Source: Nymphaea colorata
Taxonomy: Eukaryota; Streptophyta; Magnoliopsida; Nymphaeales; Nymphaeaceae
NCBI RefSeq assembly: GCF_008831285.2
Contig: NC_045144.1
Location: 8,781,886-8,845,885 of the forward strand
Direction of reading: 5' to 3'
DNA: 64,000 nucleotides
In this document: piece after piece, positions 1-11,435 of the stretch
How the letters are laid out: the number at the start of each line of letters is the position of its first letter
How positions within the stretch are numbered: the first letter of the stretch is position 1
The notes under the pieces: model-generated
What the model was told of the DNA's origin: nothing
The model's database searches: none
Seen by the model: only the letters and a program-made list of their open reading frames with translations
Position numbers and translations under genes: made by a program

Positions 1-1390
1 GACGGCCGACTGGATTAGGCTTTTGGACGAGGAACCCGACGAAGCCATTGACGACGGATCTCTCTCTCTCTCTCTCTCTCTTTCTCTCGCTGGGAAAGGG
101 GGAAGCAGGCGACCTCTGATTATTGTAGGAAAACTTTTTCTTTGCAATCACGCGATCAGATGCACCTTTATCTGCGGATAAACTCCGATTAACGCTTGAA
201 AATCATAAGTTCTCGGACAGAGTCCACCTTATAATCCATATTATCAGAAACGTACCTCTGTCTTTTGATGCAACACATTTATCTACTGTAGAGGTGGAAC
301 CTCATTTCAGATTCGAAGGAAAACTCCAACTGCATATAAACACAAAACTTTAGCACGCAGAGTTTTGGAGTCACTATAAAACTTTAGTACCACATTAAAA
401 TTTTACCTGAACAAGTAGAACTTTAAATGTTGTAAGAAATTTTTTGTCTATTAACTTGTCAACGCCCAGAACAAAAAAATTCTATGAAATCAAACAAGTG
501 GGGTAAATGGAAGGTATAATAAAAATTCCACAAAAAAGTACTCGTTACTAAATACCAGGTAGTTTTAAGCCTAGGTATTTAGTTTCAGGTATCCAAACAC
601 TAGCTAATGTTGACAGCGGGAAAATTTTATCAAACCACTATCTGAAATTCAAGTTTATTCAATTGAACTTGGAAGGATATATTTAGTTATTAAGCAAATG
701 CAGATTTTTAATGCAGTTTTTCCAAGTGATGAACTTGGATCCGAGTTTAAAAATTCAACAAAAGAAAATGACATTGGTTGTATGTGTCAAATGTTATGCT
801 AGTTGATCCTTGGATCGATTCTACTTGAGCCTTAATGGTGCACATCCGCTTTCTTAGAAAAATCATGAGAGAACGTTTGGTTCCTTGTTTGATTCCTTGT
901 CTTGAGAATGCCATGATTAGATTTCTCATCTTGGCATTCCCAAGGATATGATGCTCAACACAAGGTCAACACAAGGCATAGTTGACAAACCCGTGACTCA
1001 AACTCGGATTGGCAGGGTCACTAGGTCAGCGAGTTGATTCATTGACTTCGTCGAGTTTTAAATAACTATAACGTAAATCACTATGGCTAATCGGGCAAGT
1101 CAAGGCGAGTCAGGATCGAGTCGGGCAGCCAGGCGGAGTTAGGGGGCCTCTCGAGAGTATCGATGACTACATCTGGGTGATGCATTGCTAGTACCTTATC
1201 TAGGAATTCTTATTTGGCTGGTTGTAAGTAGCCACAAGGCTATGGAACAACAGATTATTCCTGATTTACATTGATGTATTGACAATGATTCTCAAATATC
1301 GCAGAACTGAATGTCATAAGATGAGATAAAATGCACTAAAAACAAAGATGTGGAACATGTTATTTCTTATAGTCAAAGTGAGTTGCTTCA
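1..1390. other. Intergenic, no gene seen
   Basis: No credible coding region. A (TC)n microsatellite lies at 59-88. Around 960-1,140 short GAGTC/GACTC-type words recur (similar words appear near 61,590-61,720), which may mark an old dispersed repeat, but no termini are visible. Confidence 0.5.
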
Positions 1391-1706
1391 TTAATCTCCC
1401 CAAGTAGGATTCGAAACTATGACTAATCAATTAACAGTTGACTGCTCTACCACTTAGCTACTAAGAAACAATGGAAGATTAGATCTTCTAGAGTTTAACT
1501 CACATTCTCAACTCATGACCAATATAAACTTGAAGCTTCCTTCATTACTCCCAGAACTTTTCACATTGGCTCTATTCCATGTCCTTTTCATCCGGAACTT
1601 CAAAGGGGCTCTATTTCATTATATTTCATCCACATCACAATTCCATTCAGTTACCTTTTTTTGGTTTGAATGTCATTCAATTGAAGATGATGGTATCATT
1701 GGGTAA
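1391..1706. other. Nuclear plastid DNA segment (NUPT), trnN region
   Basis: This segment contains a recognisable plastid-type tRNA-Asn (1,396-1,467, minus strand). It continues for about 230 bp with sequence that, from general knowledge, resembles the spacer next to trnN-GUU in the plastid inverted repeat; the stretch around 1,510-1,690 looks like a decayed version of it. Most differences in the tRNA part are C-to-T or G-to-A, as expected for methylated nuclear DNA. The right boundary is uncertain. The reading frame at 1,515-1,706 has no known product and is an accident of this segment. Confidence 0.6.
1396..1467 (-). pseudogene. trnN-GUU: Plastid-derived tRNA-Asn(GUU) pseudogene
   Basis: Read on the minus strand, the 72 nt align end to end with the plastid-type tRNA-Asn. 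The D-loop AGTGGTAGAGC, the GTT anticodon, the T-loop TTCGAAT and the 3' strand CCTACTTGGGGAG are all visible. About ten positions differ, mostly transitions. The acceptor stem survives with G:T wobbles. The anticodon stem stays paired because two changes on one side are matched on the other. The D stem has a mismatch and the T stem has two, so it is probably not functional. Confidence 0.75.
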
Positions 1707-2804
1707 GAGATGTCACTTGTAGTCTATATATCTTTATTTCTTGTATATAGAAAGTTAAAAAGCTATCGTATAATAACCAATAAGTTGCAGCAGAAAAAGG
1801 AGAGGTCAATGAATGATTTTGAAATATAGTATACCCAGTATTATATTATTTTATGGATGAATGTAATTAACTTGGTTGTTATGGTCAGAATTTATTATGG
1901 ATTTCTAACCACATTTTTTATAGGACCTTCTTATCCCATACTTCTAATAGTTTTATTTTGACATCTTTTTCACGAATAGTAAAAAATACTACACTCATGC
2001 TTAAAGTAAATAATATTTTTAGTCATTTAACATCACCCATATACTTAAAGTACAAAAAAAGTACATGCAACAAAAATGAAAGAAACTTCATCTCTTTCTA
2101 TATATATATATGCATCGTCCGACCTGTACCTGCAAATTTAAGTGAACAAGCTATCAGATATATAATTGTTGATTTTCTAAAAACAAGAGCATATTCATGA
2201 TATATACCACAATGGACAGAAAAGAAAGTTAATATAAAGAACAGAAATATGCAATAAAGACAGCTCATGTCTTGCAAACATGAATTATGAGATATAAAAA
2301 AGGAAGAAAAAGAAAGATTAAACGGAACATAAACAATGTAGCGCAACATAATGTTCAGAAAAATAAAAAACCTCATGTCACTAAAGCACACAAAAATAAA
2401 CAAAATCAAAAGACAAAGAAAATGCAAAACTCATTCACATCCTAAAGCTTGACGAAGAATTGAACAAGCATTTAAACCTATCTTTAAACAATGGTATATA
2501 TTAAAACAGCCAAAGAACTGATCCCCAAATCCTAAAACTTGTAGAAAACAAAACAAAAAACATTAAAAGCTACAAGCCCTATTCGGTTGGAGAAATGAAG
2601 TACTGGAATTAGAAGAAGAAAAAGAAGCGGCAAGCTGCTGTAACTACAACATTGAATGGAGAGAGGGAATGGGCTGGAGAGAAAGGGACTGGCTAAGAGA
2701 GTCAGACCCCATTTTTTGAATTAGACTATTTCATACATGCGTGCAAGTGTTGAAGGCATGTTTATTCACAGACGTTGTTGTCATAGCTAGGGAAAATGTC
2801 ACGC

Positions 2805-2855
<51 letters not shown>

Positions 2856-3456
2856 CTCACTTAAGAAATTATGGGTTGAGCTTCTGCATATAAGGTTCAC
2901 TATCGTTGAAAGGTCCCTTTCCTTATTAGGGATTCATGGGAAGCAGAAATTGCCTATATTTTGTTTCTCGGACAATGGAGATTTTTTGGCACTAAAAGTA
3001 TAGAAGAGTAGAGTCTCCAAACTCCAAGGACATTGCTTCTCTTATTGGGGTAATGTTTGTGGAAGCTAATCCCTTTGCTAGGTAACTAAGCAAGGCTATA
3101 TATATATATGTACCCTTGTTATGCCCAATTTATTTCCATCGTTGAGATTTTTTTGGAACTAATTTCAATGTGTTTGGTGTGTGTCCCTAAAACAGTGTTA
3201 GGACACCCTATTTTACCTTCAATAATACCATCAATGCTTGACACTTAAAAAAAAACCCTAATTCCATAGGCTAACCCTAGGTCATTTTTTACCATTTTAT
3301 CCCTATATGACATGTTTTTCAACTAGTACAATATTTAACCTTGGGCTAGTATCATACTACATCATTCTATCCCTCATCAGGATTTATCACTTGAGAACTT
3401 AGAAAGCCAGAATTTACTAGGCCGACCAGGTCGTTTTACCAATTTTCCCATGAACC
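1707..3456. other. Intergenic, (TA)n microsatellite
   Basis: AT-rich DNA with no supported gene. A long (TA)n tract occupies 2,807-2,853. Frames at 1,958-2,200 and 2,098-2,427 are low-complexity and match nothing I recognise. The PIF/Harbinger element starts just after the right edge. Confidence 0.5.
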
Positions 3457-3459
3457 TTA

Positions 3460-3485
3460 GGGCCCATTTGATTACCCGGTGAAAT
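3460..3485 (+). repeat. Left terminal inverted repeat of PIF/Harbinger
   Basis: Starts GGGCCCATTTGATT directly after TTA and continues to GGTGAAAT. Its partner is 17,865-17,890. The gypsy insertion begins 14 bp further in. Confidence 0.85.
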
Positions 3486-3498
3486 CTCATGGGGAGGG

Positions 3499-6400
3499 TG
3501 TAACGCGAGGCGTTTGGGCAGAGCGGGTCGGGTCAGGGTCCAGACCCTAGCCCCACGCGAGGGAGCCCGACGCCGTCTCTCCTCCCTCGCTTTCTCTTCT
3601 CCTTTGTTTTCCTCTTACCGTCTCCTCCTTACCCACGACCGGAACTCAGGGAAGAAGACGACGATGGCGGCGACGGCGACGATGGCAGCGGCGAGGGAGA
3701 GGGCGTCGACGGCGGCACTTGAGGTGAACCCTGTCGTCCCCTGCCTCTTCCTCTCTTCTCTCTTCTTCTTCCCGTTTTCTTTTCCCTCCTCCCTCTCCCA
3801 CTGTCTCTCGTCTCCCCTCTTCACCCAACGCCTCTCTCTGGCCGTCTCCCTCTTTTCTCTCGTGCCCTCTTCTCCATACAATCCCTCTCCTCACTCTCTA
3901 CCGTCTCTCTCTTCTCTCCCGTCCTCTTCCCTCACTGCCTTCTTTTCCCCTTTTGACCGAACCCTCTCCCCTATCAGTCCCCCTCCGTTTTTCTCTCTTT
4001 CTCCCTCTATTCGACCTCCCTCTCTGTCCACGCTTCACGCTCTCTCCCCATTTTTCGTTTGTTTTCTATTTTATCCAATCAAGCACTCTCTCTCACTGAT
4101 TTTCACTATTCTATCACTGTTGGATCCAATTTCAGCTTGGGGATTTGTCCTCCCCCTCGTAACAGCAATTAGAGAAGGCCTTGGTAGTGGCAGCATTGGA
4201 GGATTTTAGCCGTTTGGGGACCACTTGGACGCGTGAGGTGGCTGCCGGGAGGATTACAACAGTTTAGACCTTCAATCGGGGTGAGCAAGGCGAAATTGAA
4301 CCTATTTTATGATATATTTTTCTTGGGAACGCGTATAATTATTGTTTGAGCATGCTAGAGCTTAGAATTGATTATTTGAAGCACATGTTAGTGATTTCGT
4401 TTTTGAGAGAAAGCTTGCAATTATGTTGGAAAGCGAAGATTCATATATTGGATGATTATTTAAGCTTGATGGATTAATTTTCGAAGCATTAGGGGAAACA
4501 TGGTAGAATTTGTGAGGTTGTGGGGAAGATTTAGGACCGTTTTAGTGAGCTTGTAGCATGCGTTTTTGTGAACGGGTGCATCTTGAAGTTAAATAGGGAT
4601 AACGTACATAAGTTGGATGTATCTTTGGGGTAGACGCCTTGATTTAATAAAAAGAGAGTTTTGAGAAAGGCGTTAGTGATAGACGGATTGAGGGCTTTGA
4701 GTTTTGGCATCTATTGGCACGGCTAGAGGTTGGGAAGTGACCTATTGGAGAACTTGTGGGTCGACACTACCCGTCGACAGCCTCTTAAGGCGATGACACG
4801 TGCCTCAATGATTTTGTTTTGTTTTTGTTTGAATTGTTGAGGTATGTTGTAGGAATCTTATCTTGTGTTTGTGTTTGCAGGTACACCGGGTACGTCCCGT
4901 CGTCCTTGAGCTACCGGATTCGAAGCTCGAGGCATTTTGAAGATTCTTGTGAACGCGCCACAGGTATGGCCACATTCCAGGCAAATCCCTGCCTGGGCAA
5001 GTGAATGAATGTGTGTTCCTAGGATCATGAGATCCTAGGATTTGTGATGTGAATTGATTGAGTGTTCCGTGAATGAATGTGTGTATGCATGTACATAAAT
5101 TGATATATGATACGAATTGTTTTGAAAGGCTTATAGTAATTGTTTTGATAATGTTACGCATTTGCATGTGCATGCTAGAATTGATAACTGTTTAGGACAG
5201 ATGAGGTGAGGTATCGAGTCGAGTGTCTCCTCGACCCCAATTGTGCATTAGAAAGCATCCTAGAATGATAACTGCATAGGACAGCTACGAGCCCACCACA
5301 GATTGAGACTACTCTCTGTGGTTTGGCTAAGTTTTCAAAGATGTGATTGTTATGACGATGAATGTGAATGTTATGTTTATTGAATACCCATTGCCGCGGG
5401 CAATGATGCAAATGTTTGCACAGTGGGTAGTTGTACCCATATTGTTATGACGGCTAGCCAAAACTGTTGTGGTTATGTGTAACCCTCGTGTGGAGGCAAT
5501 TGGAGGTGTGGGTTCACTCGTGAAGTGAACCAACCTCATGAGCTAGCCAGTTAATTGTGTTTGTGCAAGTATAAGTATAAGAATGAAAGAATAAGAGATG
5601 AGAGGCCAGTGGGATGTGACTATGTGTATGAGAGTTGTCCCGCTTTCGCCACTGGTCTCGCCTGTTCGAAGCGCAGGCGGTGCAAGGTCCCAGGGTACTG
5701 TTGTGTGATGTGCTTGGAGCGTAGGCTCCCGCCTTCCCAACCTGAGTGTCCTAGGGAAGGCTGAGTATCTCTCCTTGGAATTCACACATCCATGGATGAG
5801 TGCTCTACCGCTGCAGCGGATAGATGGATCCATACTGTTCTGGGCCACCACGGGGGTTGTCTCTCGGCTGTGGGCCGCCCGCGGTGTGCACGTGCCTGTG
5901 TTTGCATTCACAGGAACTTTAAATTCACTGATAGTAATGAAACTGAAATGTATGTTATTGAAATGTATAGGATTGTTGTGCATGTGACTGTTGTGCTTAT
6001 GAATGCAAGTGACATATTGAGGATGCCTTGCATGTGATTGAAATTATGTTATTATAGCCATTGAGTGGCCTCTGCAGGTCGTGTCTTGACACGACATAAT
6101 GATAGATTGTTCTGATGTTTGCTTGTGTGCTGAGCCCGACCTAAGAGGGTTTGGACTTTTCCTGGCTGGTTGCCATACTGCGAAGGCTAAGCGTTCAGTT
6201 GTTTCTTTTTTTCAGGTTTTGGTGGACCCGGGCAGCAGGCTGAGCAGATGGCTACACTCACGTTCTACTGGGGAGGTTTTGGGTTTTGTTTTTTTTTTTT
6301 GTAGTACCGGCGCATCAGGTTTTGGTTTTACTGATGCCTTGTTTTTTATTAAGCATCGATGTTGTGATTTTGGGGCATTTTTGTCAAATGTACAGTTGAA

Positions 6401-6540
6401 TTGAAATGTTATATAATGGAAAGCTTGCCCCATTGTTTTGAATTGCTTGGCTCATTCCTTTCTGAACTATTGTGTAGTCACACCTCGATGTTGGATGTTA
6501 GAAAAAAAATGTTTGAGTGTCAAAAGGTCGGGGTGTGACA
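3499..6540 (+). repeat. 5' LTR of the Tekay-type element
   Basis: Runs TGTAACG...TGTGACA, 3,042 bp, with canonical TG/CA ends. The first 700 bp are strongly pyrimidine-rich, which creates a meaningless 231-codon frame at 3,514-4,209. The copy at 11,436-14,472 differs only at scattered bases and short indels (for example a 6-bp repeat difference near 3,545 versus 11,485). No coding content is supported. Confidence 0.93.
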
Positions 6541-6544
6541 GTTT

Positions 6545-6557
6545 TGGTATCAGAGCC
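6545..6557 (+). other. Primer binding site, tRNA-iMet
   Basis: TGGTATCAGAGCC lies four bases after the 5' LTR end. It is complementary to the 3' end of plant initiator tRNA-Met, the usual primer for these elements. Confidence 0.9.
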
Positions 6558-6775
6558 ATGGCAAACCCCACTATGGATGTGAGTTAAAGCCTATTTGTGA
6601 AGCCGTGTTGCCCAGGTACGCATTCATTTGATTAGATTGTTCTTGTGGTTATGCTTTTTCATGTATAAGTACATAATGTGATCTATGTTTTGAACTTCGT
6701 GCTAATGCACGTTGTGATTTGATTTGTGAGATTAGTCATAGACTGGATTTGAGTTTAAGGTTCTTGTTTGTACAG

Positions 6776-9700
6776 ATGGAATATCATCGTAAGGGTAAGA
6801 AGCGAGCTGGGCCGTCCACAGAGGCACAAAGAGAGCCTAGTCCGGCCCATTCCGATGCGCATACCCCACGCGATGACAGTACGTCAGAGCACCAGTATGC
6901 CCAACTGGGTGGGGGTGCTCAAACCCCACTGAGGCAGACTCCACCTGTGGACCAGCAGACTATTTAGCTGACCACGTTGCAAACACTGACCTCTCTTGTG
7001 CAGTCCATGGTCAGTAACCAGAGGAGTAATGCATCTCCTTCAGGAGACACCACTGCGCCACTTAAGGAGAAGGCATCAGCGGTGTCGTTTCAACAATTCA
7101 TGGTGATGCAGCCGCCTATCTTTTCAGGAGGGTGCAGTCACGATAAGGCAAAGCAGTGGATTGAGGAAGTTGAACGCATCTTTGTGCTTCTGAAGATGCC
7201 TGAGGAAGACAAAGTGAACTATGGCACTTACCTGCTGAAAGGTGATGCCATGGACTGGTGGAAATCAACTCTTGAGATCCGGTATGCAGGCCAACCGTCA
7301 ATTTCTTGGAAGCAGTTTAGAGATTCCTTCTTCAACACCTACTACCCAGTGCATGCTAGAGACAAGAACATGCAAGAGTTTCTTGATCTACAGCAAAATC
7401 AAATGAGCTTGGAGGAATATATTACAAGATATCGACACTTGGAGGCGTATTGCCTACACTTCTACACTACAGACGGAGCCAGTGCAGGCAAGTTTGTGCG
7501 CGGTCTGCGGGAGGGACTGCGAACCAAAGTTTTGACGAGCAGACCTCGTGACTTGGACGAGGTGGTCACTATGGCAAGATGTATAGAAGAAGACTGGGCG
7601 AGGACACAGAAGGATCACCAGAAGAAAGCAGGCCAGCATTCATGAGGTGGACGAACCCAGGTGAAGCGCCACCACTTTGCAGGCAGAGCAAGGCCTTATG
7701 AGAGGCGGGATGACCGAACTTTCAGACGGAACCAGCCAACCCGTAGTGAGGCCACCCAGGGGTCAGTGGCCACTCCGACTTCTCAGAGGTGCCCTACTTG
7801 TTCACGTGTGCACCCTGGGAAGCCGTGCTATCGAGAGATCGGAGCTTGCTTACATTGTGGAAGGATGGGGCACTTTATCAAGGATTGTCCCTTAAAGAAA
7901 GAAAGAGAGTTGAAGAAGCCAGAGGCCGGTCCTTCTAGCGCACGACAGACGACCGGATGTGTCTATGCTACTACCGTGGAGGAGCTTCAGGCACACGACC
8001 TTGTTGAAGGTACTTTTCTTGTTGGTTCTCATATTGCTAGAGTGTTGCTTGATGCTGGGGCGACCCATTCATTTATATCTAGTCGATTTGATACTTCACT
8101 AGAAGTGTCTGCTAGGAAGATGCCGTATGTTTTGAAAGTTGTTAGCCCTATGCATGCTCAAGAGTCATGTAGTGAGTATCTATCTGATGTGGACGTGGAG
8201 ATCCATCAACATCACTTACCTGCACAGTTGGTGATCATGAGTTTTAACGAATTTGATGTGATTTTTTGCATGGATTGGTTATATGCACATTATGCTAATA
8301 TAGATTGCAGGAAGAAGCAAATACAGTTGTTGACTGATGAAATGCAACCTGTGGAGTTTCATGCTCGTAAGGCCAGTCGAACTGATAAGATAATGGTGTC
8401 TGCATTGAAAGCTAAATGATTGATAGAAAATGAAAGTGTTGCTTTCTTGGTCAATGTGTTGACCAATGAGACGGAACCGGTGAGGTTACCGGATGTGGCA
8501 GTTGTGAGTGAGTACCCTGATGTGTTTCCTGAGGAACTGTCAAGTTTGCCTCCAACACGAGAAGTGGAGTTCAAGATAGAGTTGTCACCAGGGACAGCTC
8601 CTATTTCTAAGGCACCCTATCGTATGGCACCAGCAGAGTTAGAAGAGTTGAAGAAGCAACTGCAGGAGATCTTAGACCAGGGCTTCATCCGACCTAGTGT
8701 GTCACCGTGGGGAGCACCAGTGTTGTTTGTGAAGAAGAAAGATGGGACGATGCATTTGTGTATTGACTACCGCATGTTGAATCAAGTCACCATCAAGAAT
8801 AAGTATCCGCTTCCTAGAATCGAAGACTTCTTTGATCAGCTTAAGGATGCAAAGGTTTTCTCCAAGATCGATCTGAGGACAGGTTATCATCAACTCTTGA
8901 TACGGGAGGAAGATGTTGCTAAGACTGCTTTTCGAACCAGATATGGGCACTATGAATTCAGGGTCATGCATTTTGGGTTAACCAATGCTCCCGCAGCGTT
9001 CATGGACCTCATGAATCGAGTTTTCCAAGAGTTCTTGGATCGATTTGTTATTGTTTTTGTTGATGATATTTTGGTGTACTCAGAGAGTGTGGCAGAGCAT
9101 AGATATCACTTGAGAAGTGTATTGGGTCTTTTGCGCAAGCATAAGTTATATGCCAAGTATTCAAAATGTGAATTTTGGCTAGAGAAGGTAAACTTTCTGG
9201 GTCATGTAATCTCTAAGGATGGAGTATCCGTCGATCCGGCTAAGGTGTCAGTTGTGCAGGACTGGAGGACGCCATGCAATGTAACCGAGGTTAGAAGCTT
9301 TTTGGGATTGGCAGGATATTATCGCAGGTTTATACAAGACTTTTCGAAAATAGCTACACCATTGACTAAGCTATTGAGAAAAGGAGTGAAGTTTATTTGG
9401 AATGAAGAGTGTGAGAGGAGTTTTCAAACTCTGAAGGACAAGCTTACTGCTGCTCCTATTCTGACGCTTCCATCAGGTCATTCGGGTTTTGTACTGTACA
9501 CAGATGCATCAAGAATCGGTTATGGTTGTGTACTGATGCAAAATGGCCGTGTGGTGGCTTATGCATCAAGGCAGTTGAAGACACACGAACAACACTATCC
9601 CACTCATGATTTGGAGTTGGGAGCAGTTGTGTTTGCACTAAAGATTTGGAGGCATTATCTCTATGGGGCAACATTTGAAGTGTTTACAAATCACAAGTCT

Positions 9701-11386
9701 TTGAAATATTTATTCTCCCAAAGGGATCTTAATTTGAGGCAAAGAAGATGGATTGAATACCTAAAAGATTATGATTTCACGATATCATATTATCCAGGCA
9801 AGGCGAATGTGGTGGCTGATGCTTTGAGCAGGCAAGCTAAGGCAACGATGTACAGTATGTTAGCATGTTCTTGGAATTTGTTACAAGATGTGATAGCATG
9901 GCAACCTTACCTTTGTGGCGAGAACAAAGCAACGATGAGTGCCGTGATACAACACCCTTTGATGGAAGAGCTTGTATTGAAGCAAAAGGAAGATCCTGAT
10001 TTTGCTAAGAACGTGGAAGAGTGTAAGAAGGTAGATGCTTTTTGGCATCAAGATGAAGTTGGTTCATTGCGGTTTCGACATAGATTGTGGGTCCCTAGAG
10101 ATGAAGGGGTGAAGCGACGGTTGCTGGATGAAGCTCACAAATCTAAGTTGTCTATACACCATGGCAGTACAAAGATGTTTCAGGATATGAAGAGAAATTT
10201 TTGGTGGCCTAGAATGAAGCGTGAAATTGCAGAATATGTGGCAAAGTGCTTAGTTTGCCAACAGGTAAAAGCAGAGCATCAACGGCCCGGAGGCTTGTTG
10301 CAGAGAATCGATATCCCGGTGTGGAAATGGAAAGACATTACAATGGATTTTGTAGCTGGATTGCCTCACACCCGAAGACAGCATGATGCCATATGGGTGA
10401 TTGTTGATCGACTGACGAAGTCCGCTCATTTTCTGTCTATTAGAATTAATCAGTCTTTGGAAAGTCTCGCAGAGTTTTATATTGGCGAGATAGTGAGATT
10501 GCATGGTGTGCCAAGGTCTATCATTTCGGATCGAGATCCACGTTTTATCTCTAGATTTTGGGGGCAATTGCAGAAGGCTTTGGGTACCAAGCTTAAGTTA
10601 AGCACAGCGTTCCACCCCCAAACTGATGGGCAATCGGAGAGGACCATTCAGACCTTAGAGGACATGTTGCGTGCATGTGTCTTAGAGTGGAAAGGAGAAT
10701 GGGACAAACATGTGAAACTGGCAGAATTTGCATATAATAACAGTTACCATTCTAGTATAGGGATGGCACCTTTTGAGGCTTTGTATGGAAGGCCGTGCAG
10801 ATCGCCAACTTGTTTGACCGATTTGGGCGATGGTAAAATCGAAAACCCTTTAGTTTTGTAACACTACACCGACCAAGTGCAATTGATAAGTTAAAAGTTG
10901 TTAACTGCTCAGAGTAGACAGAAAAGCTATGCCGACATTCGTCGTAGAGAATTGACTTTTGAGGTTGGTGATCATGTGTTTTTGAAGATTTCCCCTACTA
11001 GAGGTGTTTTTCGTTTTGGTGTGAAGGGAAAGTTGAGCCCGAGGTTCGTAGGACCTTTTGAGATATTAGAGAAGATTGGAGAGGTGGCCTATAGATTGGC
11101 ACTACCACAAGACTTGAGTCATGTTCATGACGTTTTTCATGTTTCCATGCTTCGAAAGTACGTACCAGATCCGACTCATGTGATTGCTTTTCAAGGTATT
11201 CGGGTGCAAGATGATCTGACAATGGAAGAAAAACCCATTAGAATTGTGGATCGAAGAGAGCAAGTGCTTCGCACGAAAAGAATTCCTTTAGTGAAGGTGG
11301 AATGGCAGTACCATGGATTGAAGGAGAGCACATGGGAACCTGAGGAGGACATGCGGAAGAGATATCCACATTTATTCTTGCACTGA
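6776..11386 (+). pseudogene. Gag-Pol polyprotein with chromodomain (Tekay type), five in-frame stops
   Basis: One continuous frame of about 1,535 codons runs from the ATG at 6,776. Stops lie at 6,965 (TAG), 7,643 (TGA), 8,417 (TGA), 10,859 (TAA) and 10,892 (TAA); there is no frameshift. Domains in order: gag core (about 7,125-7,500), zinc knuckle CX2CX4HX4C (7,847-7,894), aspartic protease with DAG at 8,051, reverse transcriptase with FVDD near 9,060, RNase H (about 9,480-9,840), integrase HHCC zinc domain (about 10,150-10,270) and DDE core (about 10,330-10,660), GPY/F region, and a chromodomain (about 11,225-11,380). The catalytic residues look intact. Most stops can be explained by single C-to-T changes in CAG, CGA or CAA codons. 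The chromodomain would direct integration to heterochromatin. Confidence 0.93.
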
Positions 11387-11424
11387 GGTATGATCTAAAT
11401 TCCGAGGACGGATTTTTTTTTTTA

Positions 11425-11435
11425 AGAGGGTAGGA
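11425..11435 (+). other. Polypurine tract
   Basis: The purine-rich stretch AAGAGGGTAGGA, following a run of T, ends directly at the 3' LTR. It is the expected plus-strand primer site. Confidence 0.8.

Noticed and set aside
3514-4209. 231-codon Ser/Leu/Pro-rich frame, repeated at 11,451-12,143
   Set aside because: It lies in the pyrimidine-rich start of both LTRs of the Tekay-type element; low complexity, no domain.
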